Source: Saposhnikovia divaricata (taxonomy: Eukaryota; Streptophyta; Magnoliopsida; Apiales; Apiaceae). From it: a DNA stretch of 64,000 nt. The translations under genes and the position numbers were made by a program. This document shows positions 1 to 10,480 of this stretch, in pieces. Position 1 is the first letter of the stretch. Every line of letters begins with the position of its first letter. Location of the stretch: NCBI GenBank assembly GCA_036435485.1, contig CM071595.1, positions 3,348,001-3,412,000 of the forward strand, in the 5' to 3' direction. The notes under the pieces were generated by a model that saw only the letters and a list, made by a program, of their open reading frames with translations, searched no databases and was not told where the DNA came from.

Positions 1-106
1 GAATTCCAATAACCCATAGGAACAAAATATGTAAAAATATCCACAAAATGGTCCGACTCAATTTCTAACAATATCCCGTGTACTAACCCCTTTGGGAATA
101 TCCGAA

Positions 107-121
107 AATCGAGTATCGATT
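107..121. other. Dyad in class A monomer (representative)
   Basis: AATCGA (107-112), 3-nt centre GTA, TCGATT (116-121): a perfect 6-bp inverted repeat. Beta A monomers have GTT in the centre with the same arms, so the alpha/beta diagnostic base falls in the loop. Several A2 copies break one pair (AATTGA at 848, ATCAA at 14197). Function unknown. Confidence 0.8.
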
Positions 122-678
122 ATATCAGCTCCGATTCAGGTCCGAAACGCGTCAAATAGAATTTTGTTGAATCCCAATAACCCGTGGGAACAAAATTTGT
201 AAAAATGTCCATGAAATGGTCCGACCCGATTTTTAACAATATTTCGTGTACTATAACCCTTTTGAGGATTATCCGAAAACCGATTTTCAATCATATCAGG
301 TCCGATTCAGGTTCGAACTACGTCAAATAAAATTTTGTTGAATTTTAATAACCCATAGGAACAAAATCTGTAAAAATATCCACAAAATGGCCCGACTCGA
401 TTTTTAACAATACCCCGTATGCTAACACCATTTTAGGATTATTCGAAAGTCGGGTTTCGATCATATCAGCTCCGATTCAGGTCCGAATTACGTCAAATAA
501 AATTTCATTGAATTCCAATAACCCATAAGAACAAAATATGTAAAAATATCCATAAAATGGTTCGACTCGATTTTTAACAATATCCCGTGTACTAACCCCT
601 TTGAGGATTATCCGAAAACCGAGTTTCGGTCATTTCAGCCCCGATTCAGGTCCGACCGGCACCAAATAAAATTTCATT

Positions 679-847
679 GAATTCCAATAACCCATAGGAA
701 CAAAATATGTAAAAATATCCATAAAGTGGTTCGACTCGATTTTTAACAATATCCCGTGTACTAACCCCTTTGAGGATTATCCGAAAACTGAGTTTCGGTC
801 ATTTCAGCCCCGATTCAGGTCCCACCGGCACCAAATAAAATTTCATT
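679..847. repeat. Hybrid monomer E-start/D-body
   Basis: Starts with the E-type CCCATAGG but has D-type ATCCATAAAGTGGTTCG and ATCCCGTG. This is the reciprocal of class F (D start, E body). It also has private AAACTGAG and GGTCCCACC. The following monomer begins TAATTCC instead of GAATTCC. Confidence 0.85.
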
Positions 848-2368
848 TAATTCCAATAACCCATAGGAACAAAATATGTAAAAATATCCACAAAATGGTC
901 CGACTCAATTTTTAACAATATCCCGTGTACTAACCCCTTTGGGAATATCCGAAAATTGAGTTTCGATTATATCAGCTCCGATTTAGGTACGAAATGCGTC
1001 AAATAATTTTATGTTGAATCCTAATAACCCGTAGGAAAAAAATATGTAAAAAAGTCCATGAAATGGTCCGACCCGATTTTTAAGAATATTTCGTCTACTA
1101 ACCCTTTTGAGGATTATCCGAAAATCGATTTTCAATCATATCATGTCCGATTCAGGTTCGAACTATATCAAATAAAATTTTGTTGAATTTTAATAACCCA
1201 TAGAAACAAAATCTGTAAAAATATCCACAAAATGGCCCGACTCAATTTTTAACAATACCCCGTATGCTAACACCTTTTTAGGATTATCCGAAAATCGGGT
1301 TTCGATCATATCAGCTCCGATTCGGGTCCGAATTACGTCAAATAAAATTTCATTGAACTCCAATAACCCATAAGAACAAAATATGTAAAACTATCCATAA
1401 AATGGTTCGACTCGATTTTTAACAATATCCCGTGTACTAACCCCTTTAAAGATTATCCGAAAACCGAGTTTCGGTCATTTCAGCCCCGATTCAGGTCCGA
1501 CCGGCACCAAATAAAATTTCATTGAATTCCAATAACCCATAGGAACAAAATATGTAAAATTATCCACAAAATGGTCCGACTCAATTTTTAACAATATCTC
1601 GTGTACTAACCCCTTTGGGAATATCCGAAAATCGAGTATCGATTATATCAGCTCCGAATCAGGTCCGAAACGCGTCAAATAAAATTTTGTTGAATCCCAA
1701 TAACCCGTAGGAACAAAATATGTAAAAATGTCCATGAAATGGTCCGACCCGATTTTTAACAATATTTCGTGTACTAACCCTTTTGAGGATTATCCGAAAA
1801 CCGATTTTCAATCATATCAGGTCCGATTCAGGTTCGAACTACGTCAAATAAAATTTTGTTGAATTTTAATAACCCATAGGAACAAAATCTGTAAAAATAT
1901 CCACAAAATGGCCCGACTCGATTTTTAACAATACCCCGTATGCTAACACCATTTTAGGATTATTCGAAAGTCGGGTTTCGATCATATCAGCTCCGATTCA
2001 GGTCCGAATTACGTCAAATAAAATTTCATTGAATTCCAATAACCCATAAGAACAAAATATGTAAAAATATCCATAAAATGGTTCGACTCGATTTTTAACA
2101 ATATCCCGTGTACTAACCCCTTTGAGGATTATCCGAAAACCGAGTTTCGGTCATTTCAGCCCCGATTCAGGTCCGACCGGCACCAAATAAAATTTCATTG
2201 AATTCCAATAACCCATAGGAACAAAATATGTAAAAATATCCACAAAATGGTCCGACTCGATTTTTAACAATATCCCCTGTACTAACCGCTTTGAGGATTA
2301 TCCGAAAACCGAGTTTCGGTCATTTCAGCCCCGATTCAGGTCCGACCGGCACCAAATAAAATTTCATT
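848..2368. repeat. 9-mer HOR, 1521 bp (copy 1)
   Basis: Monomers start at 848 A2, 1016 B2, 1185 C2, 1355 D2, 1524 A, 1692 B, 1861 C1, 2031 D and 2200 E: a gamma 4-mer plus an alpha 5-mer. It has the same order, subtype markers and length as the tandem pair at 14197-17238, though this copy has more private substitutions. Confidence 0.92.
1861..2030. repeat. Monomer class C1 (representative, 170 bp)
   Basis: Same class as C2 but with ACACCATTTTAGGATTATTCG, AAAGTCGGGTTTCG and GATTCAGGTCC. C1 follows alpha-type A and B in 23 units and occurs in only two units with beta A-B (53203 and 63499, both also carrying a CTCGAG XhoI site). Two C1 copies, at 15209 and 16730, are 171 bp through an extra A in the poly-A tract after CTGT. 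Confidence 0.93.
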
Positions 2369-3215
2369 GAATTCCAATAACCCATAGGAACAAAATATGT
2401 AAAAATATCCACAAAATGGTCCGACTCAATTTCTAACAATATCCCGTGTACTAACCCCTTTGGGAATATCCGAAAATCGAGTATCGATTATATCAGCTCC
2501 GATTCAGGTCCGAAACGCGTCAAATAGAATTTTGTTGAATCCCAATAACCCGTGGGAACAAAATTTGTAAAAATGTCCATGAAATGGTCCGACCCGATTT
2601 TTAACAATATTTCGTGTACTATAACCCTTTTGAGGATTATCCGAAAACCGATTTTCAATCATATCAGGTCCGATTCAGGTTCGAACTACGTCAAATAAAA
2701 TTTTGTTGAATTTTAATAACCCATAGGAACAAAATCTGTAAAAATATCCACAAAATGGCCCGACTCGATTTTTAACAATACCCCGTATGCTAACACCATT
2801 TTAGGATTATTCGAAAGTCGGGTTTCGATCATATCAGCTCCGATTCAGGTCCGAATTACGTCAAATAAAATTTCATTGAATTCCAATAACCCATAAGAAC
2901 AAAATATGTAAAAATATCCATAAAATGGTTCGACTCGATTTTTAACAATATCCCGTGTACTAACCCCTTTGAGGATTATCCGAAAACCGAGTTTCGGTCA
3001 TTTCAGCCCCGATTCAGGTCCGACCGGCACCAAATAAAATTTCATTGAATTCCAATAACCCATAGGAACAAAATATGTAAAAATATCCACAAAATGGTCC
3101 GACTCGATTTTTAACAATATCCCCTGTACTAACCCCTTTGAGGATTATCCGAAAACCGAGTTTCGGTCATTTCAGCCCCGATTCAGGTCCGACCGGCACC
3201 AAATAAAATTTCATT
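2369..3215. repeat. 5-mer HOR (alpha ABC1-D-E), 847 bp
   Basis: Monomers start at 2369 A, 2537 B, 2708 C1, 2878 D and 3047 E. It is the near-identical partner of 1-847 at 2368-bp spacing (14 monomers). Monomer B is 171 bp (ACTATAACCC insertion), as in the first copy. Confidence 0.92.
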
Positions 3216-5412
3216 GAATTCCAATAACCCATAGGAACAAAATATGTAAAAATATCCACAAAATGGTCCGACTCAATTTTTAACAATATCCCGTGTACTA
3301 ACCCCTTTGGGAATATCCGAAAATCGAGTTTTGATTATATCAGCTCCGATTAAGGTCCGAAACGCGTCAAATAAAATTTTGTTGAATCCCAATAACCCGT
3401 AGGAACAAAATATGTAAAAATGTCCATGAAATGGTTCGACCCGATTTTTAACAATATTTCGTGAACTAACCCTTTTGAGGATTATCCGAAAACCGATTTT
3501 CAATCATATCAGGTCCGATTCAGGTTCGAATTACGTCAAATAAAATTTTGTTGAATTTTAATAACCCATAGGAACAAAATCTGTAAAAATATCCACAATA
3601 TGTCCCGACTCGATTTTTAACAATACCCCGTATGCTAACACCTTTTTTGGATTATCCGAAAATCGGGTTTCGATCATATCAGCTCCGATTCGGGTCCGAA
3701 TTACGTCAAATAAAATTTCATTGAATTCCAAAAACCCATAAGAACAAAATATGTAAAAATATCCACAAAATGGTCCGACTCGATTTTTAACAATATCCCC
3801 TGTACTAACCCCTTTGAGGATTATCCGAAAACCGAGTTTCGGTCATTTCAGCCCCGATTCAGGTCCAACCGGCACCAAATAAAATTTCATTGAATTCCAA
3901 TAACCCATAGGAACAAAATATGTAAAAATATCCACAAAATGGTCCGACTCAATTTTTAACAATATCCCGTGTACTAACCCCTTTGGGAATATCTGAAAAT
4001 CGAGTTTCGATTATATCAGCTCCGATTCAGGTCCGAAACGCGTCAAATAAAATTTTGTTGAATCCCAATAACCCGTAGGAACAAAATATGTAAAAATGTC
4101 CATGAAATGGTCCGACCCGATTTTTAACAATATTTCGTGAACTAACCCTTTTGAGGATTATCCGAAAACCGATTTTCAATCATATCAAGTCCGTTTCTGG
4201 TTCGAATTACGTCAAATAAAATTTTGTTGAATTTTAATAACCCATAGGAACAAAATCTGTAAAAATATCCACAATATGGCCCGACTCGATTTTTAACAAT
4301 ACCCCGTATGCTAACACCTTTTTAGGATTATCCGAAAATCGGGTTTCGATCATATCAGCTCCGATTCGGGTCCGAATTACGTCAAATAAAATTTCATTGA
4401 ATTCCAATAACCCATAAGAACAAAATATGTAAAAATATTCATAAAATGGTTCGACTCGATTTTTAACAATATCCCGTGTACTAACCCCTTTGAGGATTAT
4501 CCGAAAACCGAGTTTCGGTCATTTCAGCCCCGATTCAGGTCCGACCGGCACCAAATAAAATTTCATTGAATTCCAATAACCCATAGGAACAAAATATGTA
4601 AAAATATCCACAAAATGGTCCGACTCGATTTTTAACAATATCCCCTGTACTAACCCCTTTGAGGATTATCCGAAAACCGAGTTTCGGTCTTTTCAGCCCC
4701 GATTCAGGTCCGACCGGCACCAAATAAAATTTCATTGAATTCCAATAACCCATAGGAACAAAATATGTAAAAATATCCACAAAATGGGCCGACTCAATTT
4801 TTAACAATATCCCGTGTACTAACCCCTTTGGGAATATCCGAAAATCGAGTATCGATTATATCAGCTCCGATTCAGGTCCGAAACGCGTCAAATAAAATTT
4901 TGTTGAATCCCAATAACCCGTAGGAACAAAATATGTAAAAATATCCATGAAATGGTCCGACCCGATTTTTAACAATATTTCGTGTACTAACCCTTTTGAG
5001 GATTATCCGGAAACCGATTTTCAATCATATCAGGTCCGATTCAGGTTCGAACTACGTCAAATAAAATTTTGTTGAATTTTAATAACCCATAGGAACAAAA
5101 TCTGTAAAAACATCCACAATGTGGCCCGAGTCGATTTTTAACAATACCCCGTATGCTAACACCTTTTTAGGATTATCCGAAAATCGGGTTTCGATCATAT
5201 CAACTCCGATTCGGGTCCGAATTACGTCAAATAAAATTTCATTGAATTCCAATAACCCATAAGAACAAAATATGTAAAAATATCCACAAAATGGTCCGAC
5301 TCGATTTTTAACAATATCCCCTGTACTAACCCCGTTGAGGATTATCCGAAAACCGAGTTTCGGTCATTTCAGCCCCGATTCAGGTCCAACCGGCACCAAA
5401 TAAAATTTCATT
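3216..5412. repeat. 4-mer, 5-mer, 4-mer run
   Basis: Three units: 3216-3891 (A, B, C2, F, 676 bp), 3892-4736 (A, B, C2, D, E, 845 bp) and 4737-5412 (A, B, C2, F-like, 676 bp). The third unit is an alpha/beta recombinant: A 4737 and B 4905 are alpha, C 5074 is C2. Its last monomer at 5244 is the older-looking F form (CCAATAACCC). Confidence 0.9.
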
Positions 5413-6595
5413 GAATTCCAATAACCCATAGGAACAAAATATGTAAAAATATCCACAAAATGGTCCGACTCAATTTTTAACAATATCCCGTGTACTAACC
5501 CCTTTGGGAATATCCGAAAATCGAGTTTCGATTATATCAGCTCCGATTCAGGTCCGAAACGCGTCAAATAAAATTTTGTTGAATCCCAATAACCCCTAGG
5601 AACAAAATATGTAAAAATGTCCATGAAATGGTCCGACCCGATTTTTAACAATATTTCGTGAACTAACCCTTTTGAGGATTATCCGAAAACCGATTTTCAA
5701 TCATATCAGGTCCGATTCTGGTTTGAATTACGTCAAATAAAATTTTGTTGAATTTTAATAACCCATAGGAACAAAATCTGTAAAAACATCCACAATATGG
5801 CCCGAGTCGATTTTTAACAATACCCCGTATGCTAACACCTTTTTAGGATTATCCGAAAATCGGGTTTCGATCATATCAACTCCGATTCGGGTCCGAATTA
5901 CGTCAAATAAAATTTCATTGAATTCCAATAACCCATAAGAACAAAATATGTAAAAATATCCGTAAAATGGTTCGACTCGATTTTTAACAATATCCCGTGT
6001 ACTAACCCCTTTGAGGATTATCCGAAAACCGAGTTTCGGTCATTTCAGCCCCGATTCAGGTCCGACCGGCACCAAATAAAATTTCATTGAATTCCAATAA
6101 CCCATAGGAACAAAATATGTAAAAATATCCACAAAATGGTCCGACTCAATTTTTAACAATATCCCGTGTACTAACCCCTTTGGGAATATCCGAAAATCGA
6201 GTATCGATTATATCAGCTCCGATTCAGGTCCGAAACGCGTCAAATAAAATTTTGTTGAATCCCAATAACCCGTAGGAACAAAATATGTAAAAATGTCCAT
6301 GAAATGGTCCGACCCGATTTTTAACAATATTTCGTGTACTAACCCTTTTGAGGATTATCCGGAAACCGATTTTCAATCATATCAGGTCTGATTCAGGTTC
6401 GAACTACGTCAAATAAAATTTTGTTGAATTTTAATAACCCATAGGAACAAAATCTGTAAAAATATCCACAAAATGGCCCGACTCGATTTTTAACAATACC
6501 CCGTATGCTAACACCATTTTAGGATTATTCGAAAGTCGGGTTTCGATCATATCAGCTCCGATTCAGGTCCGAATTACATCAAATAAAATTTCATT

Positions 6596-6764
6596 GAATT
6601 CCAAAAACCCATAAGAACAAAATATGTAAAAATATCCACAAAATGGTCCGACTCGATTTTTAACAATATCCCCTGTACTAACCCCTTTGAGGATTATCCG
6701 AAAACCGAGTTTCGGTCATTTCAGCCCCGATTCAGGTCCAACCGGCACCAAATAAAATTTCATT
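6596..6764. repeat. Monomer class F, D/E hybrid (representative, 169 bp)
   Basis: F has the D-type start (CCCATAAG) with a private CCAAAAACCC, then switches to an E body (CACAAAATGGTCCGACTCG, CCCCTG) and an E2-type tail (GGTCCAACC). It replaces D-E at the end of 22 units, turning the 845-bp 5-mer into a 676-bp 4-mer. Two copies (5244, 10312) lack the private change and read CCAATAACCC, so they may be an older or independent hybrid. The crossover lies between monomer positions of about 18 and 44. Confidence 0.93.
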
Positions 6765-6932
6765 GAATTCCAATAACCCATAGGAACAAAATATGTAAAA
6801 ATATCCACAAAATGGTCCGACTCAATTTTTAACAATATCCCGTGTACTAACCCCTTTGGGAATATCCGAAAATCGAGTTTCGATTATATCAGCTCCGATT
6901 CAGGTCCGAAACGCGTCAAATAAAATTTTGTT
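6765..6932. repeat. Monomer class A, beta form (representative, 168 bp)
   Basis: Class A starts GAATTCCAATAACCCATAGG, has CACAAAATGGTCCGACTCAA, then TTTGGGAATATCCGAAAATC, and ends GAAACGCGTC...AATTTTGTT. It is the first unit of each HOR and carries an MluI site (ACGCGT) that other classes lack. The beta form has GAGTTTCGATT at the dyad; the alpha form (for example 6089-6256) has GAGTATCGATT. Private subtypes include GAAACACGTC (19602, 22644, 25686, 30586, 32276, 36840), GCGTAAAATA (39713, 44949, 48151, 49495, 53710) and TCGGACTCAA (8961, 9805, 12677, 13521). Confidence 0.95.
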
Positions 6933-7101
6933 GAATCCCAATAACCCGTAGGAACAAAATATGTAAAAATGTCCATGAAATGGTCCGACCCGATTTTTAA
7001 CAATATTTCGTGAACTAACCCTTTTGAGGATTATCCGAAAACCGATTTTCAATCATATCAGGTCCGATTCTGGTTCGAATTACGTCAAATAAAATTTTGT
7101 T
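6933..7101. repeat. Monomer class B, beta form (representative, 169 bp)
   Basis: Class B starts GAATCCCAATAACCCGTAGG, has GTCCATGAAATGGTCCGACC, AACAATATTTCGTG, ACCGATTTTCAATCATATCA, and ends AATTTTGTT. It always follows A, and the EcoRI site at the monomer start is destroyed (GAATCC). The beta form reads CGTGAACTAACCC and GGTTCGAATTACG. The alpha form (for example 6257-6425) reads CGTGTACTAACCC and GGTTCGAACTACG. B is the class in which the central dyad present in A, D and E is degraded. Confidence 0.95.
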
Positions 7102-7271
7102 GAATTTTAATAACCCATAGGAACAAAATCTGTAAAAACATCCACAATATGGCCCGACTCGATTTTTAACAATACCCCGTATGCTAACACCTTTTTAGGA
7201 TTATCCGAAAATCGGGTTTCGGTCATATCAGCTCCGATTCGGGTCCGAATTACGTCAAATAAAATTTCATT
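7102..7271. repeat. Monomer class C2 (representative, 170 bp)
   Basis: Class C starts GAATTTTAATAACCCATAGG, has AACAAAATCTG, TGGCCCGACTCG, AATACCCCGTATGCTAACAC, and ends GAATTACGTC...AATTTCATT. C2 reads ACCTTTTTAGGATTATCCG, AAAATCGGGTTTCG and GATTCGGGTCC, and follows beta or gamma A-B pairs. It switches the monomer end from TTTTGTT (A, B) to TTTCATT (C, D, E). The monomer-start EcoRI site is lost (GAATTT). Confidence 0.95.
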
Positions 7272-7440
7272 GAATTCCAATAACCCATAAGAACAAAATA
7301 TGTAAAAATATCCATAAAATGGTTCGACTCGATTTTTAACAATATCCCGTGTACTAACCCCTTTGAGGATTATCCGAAAACCGAGTTTCGGTCATTTCAG
7401 CCCCGATTCAGGTCCGACCGGCACCAAATAAAATTTCATT
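7272..7440. repeat. Monomer class D (representative, 169 bp)
   Basis: Class D starts GAATTCCAATAACCCATAAG, has ATCCATAAAATGGTTCGACT, ATCCCGTGTACTAACCCC, CCGAAAACCGAGTTTCGGTC and GGTCCGACCGGCACC, ending TTTCATT. It follows C in all units except those ending in F. A D2 subtype (1355, 14703, 16224, 52697, 62825) has AAAACTATCC, in most copies with TTTAAAGATT or TTTAAGGATT, and is found only after gamma trimers. Confidence 0.95.
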
Positions 7441-10400
7441 GAATTCCAATAACCCATAGGAACAAAATATGTAAAAATATCCACAAAATGGTCCGACTCA
7501 ATTTTTAACAATATCCCGTGTACTAACCCCTTTGGGAATATCCGAAAATCGAGTATCGATTATATCAGCTCCGATTCAGGTCCGAAACGCGTCAAATAAA
7601 ATTTTGTTGAATCCCAATAACCCGTAGGAACAAAATATGTAAAAATGTCCATGAAATGGTCCGACCCGATTTTTAACAATATTTCGTGTACTAACCCTTT
7701 TGAGAATTATCCGGAAACCGATTTTCAATCATATCAGGTCTGATTCAGGTTCGAACTACGTCAAATAAAATTTTGTTGAATTTTAATAACCCATAGGAAC
7801 AAAATCTGTAAAAATATCCACAAAATGGCCCGACTCGATTTTTAACAATACCCCGTATGCTAACACCATTTTAGGATTATTCGAAAGTCGGGTTTCGATC
7901 ATATCAGCTCCGATTCAGGTCCGAATTACATCAAATAAAATTTCATTGAATTCCAAAAACCCATAAGAACAAAATATGTAAAAATATCCACAAAATGGTC
8001 CGACTCGATTTTTAACAATATCCCCTGTACTAACCCCTTTGAGGATTATCCGAAAACCGAGTTTCGGTCATTTCAGCCCCGATTCAGGTCCAACCGGCAC
8101 CAAATAAAATTTCATTGAATTCCAATAACCCATAGGAACAAAATATGTAAAAATATCCACAAAATGGTCCGACTCAATTTTTAACAATATCCCGTGTACT
8201 AACCCCTTTGGGAATATCCGAAAATCGAGTTTCGATTATATCAGCTCCGATTCAGGTCCGAAACGCGTCAAATAAAATTTTGTTGAATCCCAATAACCCG
8301 TAGGAACAAAATATGTAAAAATGTCCATGAAATGGTCCGACCCGATTTTTAACAATATTTCGTGAACTAACCCTTTTGAGGATTATCCGAAAACCGATTT
8401 TCAATCATATCAGGTCCGATTCTGGTTCGAATTACGTCAAATAAAATTTTGTTGAATTTTAATAACCCATAGGAACAAAATCTGTAAAAACATCCACAAT
8501 ATGGCCCGACTCGATTTTTAACAATACCCCGTATGCTAACACCTTTTTAGGATTATCCGAAAATCGGGTTTCGGTCATATCAGCTCCGATTCGGGTCCGA
8601 ATTACGTCAAATAAAATTTCATTGAATTCCAATAACCCATAAGAACAAAATATGTAAAAATATCCATAAAATGGTTCGACTCGATTTTTAACAATATCCC
8701 GTGTACTAACCCCTTTGAGGATTATCCGAAAACCGAGTTTCGGTCATTTCAGCCCCGATTCAGGTCCGACCGGCACCAATTAAAATTTCATTGAATTCCA
8801 ATAACCCATGGAACAAAATATGTAAAAATATCCACAAAATGGTCCGACTCGATTTTTAACAATATCCCCTGTACTAACCCTTTTGAGGATTATCCGAAAA
8901 CCGAGTTTCGGTCATTTCAGCCCCGATTCAGGTCCAACTGGCACCAAATAAAATTTCATTGAATTCCAATAACCCATAGGAACAAAATATGTAAAAATAT
9001 CCACAAAATGGTCGGACTCAATTTTTAACAATATCCCGTGTACTAACCCCTTTGGGAATATCCGAAAATCGAGTTTCGATTATATCAGCTCCGATTCAGG
9101 TCCGAAACGCGTCAAATAAAATTTTGTTGAATCCCAATAACCCGTAGGAACAAAATATGTAAAAATGTCCATGAAATGGTCCGACCCGATTTTTAACAAT
9201 ATTTCGTGAACTAACCCTTTTGAGGATTATCCGAAAACCGATTTTCAATCATATCAGGTCCGATTCTGGTTCGAATTACGTCAAATAAAATTTTGTTGAA
9301 TTTTAATAACCCATAGGAACAAAATCTGTAAAAACATCCACAATATGGCCCGACTCGATTTTTAACAATACCCTGTATGCGAACACCTTTTTAGGATTAT
9401 CCGAAAATCGGGTTTCGGTCATATCAGCTCCGATTTGGGTCCGAATTACGTCAAATAAAATTTCATTGAATTCCAATAACCCATAAGAACAAAATATGTA
9501 AAAATATCCATAAAATGGTTCGACTCGATTTTTAACAATATCCCGTGTACTAACCCCTTTGAGGATTATCCGAAAACCGAGTTTCGGTCATTTCAGCCCC
9601 GATTCAGGTCCGACCGGCACCAAATAAAATTTCATTGAATTCCAATAACCCATGGAACAAAATATGTAAAAATATTCACAAAATGGTCCGACTCGATTTT
9701 TAACAATATCCCCTGTACTAACCCCTTTGAGGATTATCCGAAAACCGAGTTTCGGTCATTTCAGCCCCGATTCAGGTCCAACCGGCACCAAATAAAATTT
9801 CATTGAATTCCAATAACCCATAGGAACAAAATATGTAAAAATATCCACAAAATGGTCGGACTCAATTTTTAACAATATCCCGTGTACTAACCCCTTTGGG
9901 AATATCCGAAAATCGAGTTTCGATTATATCAGCTCCGATTCAGGTCCGAAACGCGTCAAATAAAATTTTGTTGAATCCCAATAACCCGTAGGAACAAAAT
10001 ATGTAAAAATGTCCATGAAATGGTCCGACCCGATTTTTAACAATATTTCGTGAACTAACCCTTTTGAGGATTATCCGAAAACCGATTTTCAATCATATCA
10101 GGTCCGATTCTGGTTCGAATTACGTCAAATAAAATTTTGTTGAATTTTAATAACCCATAGGAACAAAATCTGTAAAAATATCCACAATATGGCCCGACTC
10201 GATATTTAACAATACCCCGTATGCTAACACCTTTTTAGGATTATCCGAAAATCGGGTTTCGATCATATCAGCTCCGATTCGGGTCCGAATTACGTCAAAT
10301 AAAATTTCATTGAATTCCAATAACCCATAAGAACAAAATATGTAAAAATATCCACAAAATGGTCCGACTCGATTTTTAACAATATCCCCTGTACTAACCC

Positions 10401-10480
10401 CGTTGAGGATTATCCGAAAACCGAGTTTCGGTCATTTCAGCCCCGATTCAGGTCCAACCGGCACCAAATAAAATTTCATT

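Larger units (their letters stand above)
1..847. repeat. 5-mer HOR (alpha ABC1-D-E/D hybrid)
   Basis: Monomers start at 1 A, 169 B, 340 C1, 510 D and 679 (E start with D body). The first four are near-identical to 2369-3046, sharing the private changes TTTCTAAC, TCAAATAGAA, CCCGTGGG and ACTATAACCC. The fifth differs from its counterpart at 3047 because it is a D/E hybrid. Confidence 0.92.
6089..8792. repeat. Tandem duplication of a 1352-bp 8-mer
   Basis: 6089-7440 and 7441-8792 are adjacent near-identical copies of [alpha ABC1-F][beta ABC2-D]. They share CCGGAAACC and GGTCTGATTC in B, GAATTACATC in C1 and TTTCGGTCATATC in C2. The corresponding place in the next block, 11157-12508, has a single copy. 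Confidence 0.93.
5413..10480. repeat. 30-mer compound HOR, 5068 bp
   Basis: Units: 5413 ABC2-D, 6089 ABC1-F, 6765 ABC2-D, 7441 ABC1-F, 8117 ABC2-D-E, 8961 ABC2-D-E, 9805 ABC2-F. The next block (10481-14196) has the same order with the same private markers (CCCCTAGG in B 5581/10649, GAATTACATC in C1, CCCTGTATGCGAAC in C2 9298/13014, GATATTTAAC in C2 10142/13858) but one 8-mer fewer. Confidence 0.92.

Noticed and set aside
442..454. CENP-B-box-like pattern TTCG...CGGG in C1 monomers
   Set aside because: The essential core needs seven bases between TTCG and CGGG with an A at the fifth. Here there are five (AAAGT), and C2 reads TCCG. No other place in the monomer matches on either strand.
3273..4807. 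Short minus-strand open frames (3273-3503, 4535-4807), and similar ones at 28541, 42704, 56217, 56893 and 57373
   Set aside because: All lie in satellite monomers and depend on single substitutions or indels that remove a stop. None looks like a gene.
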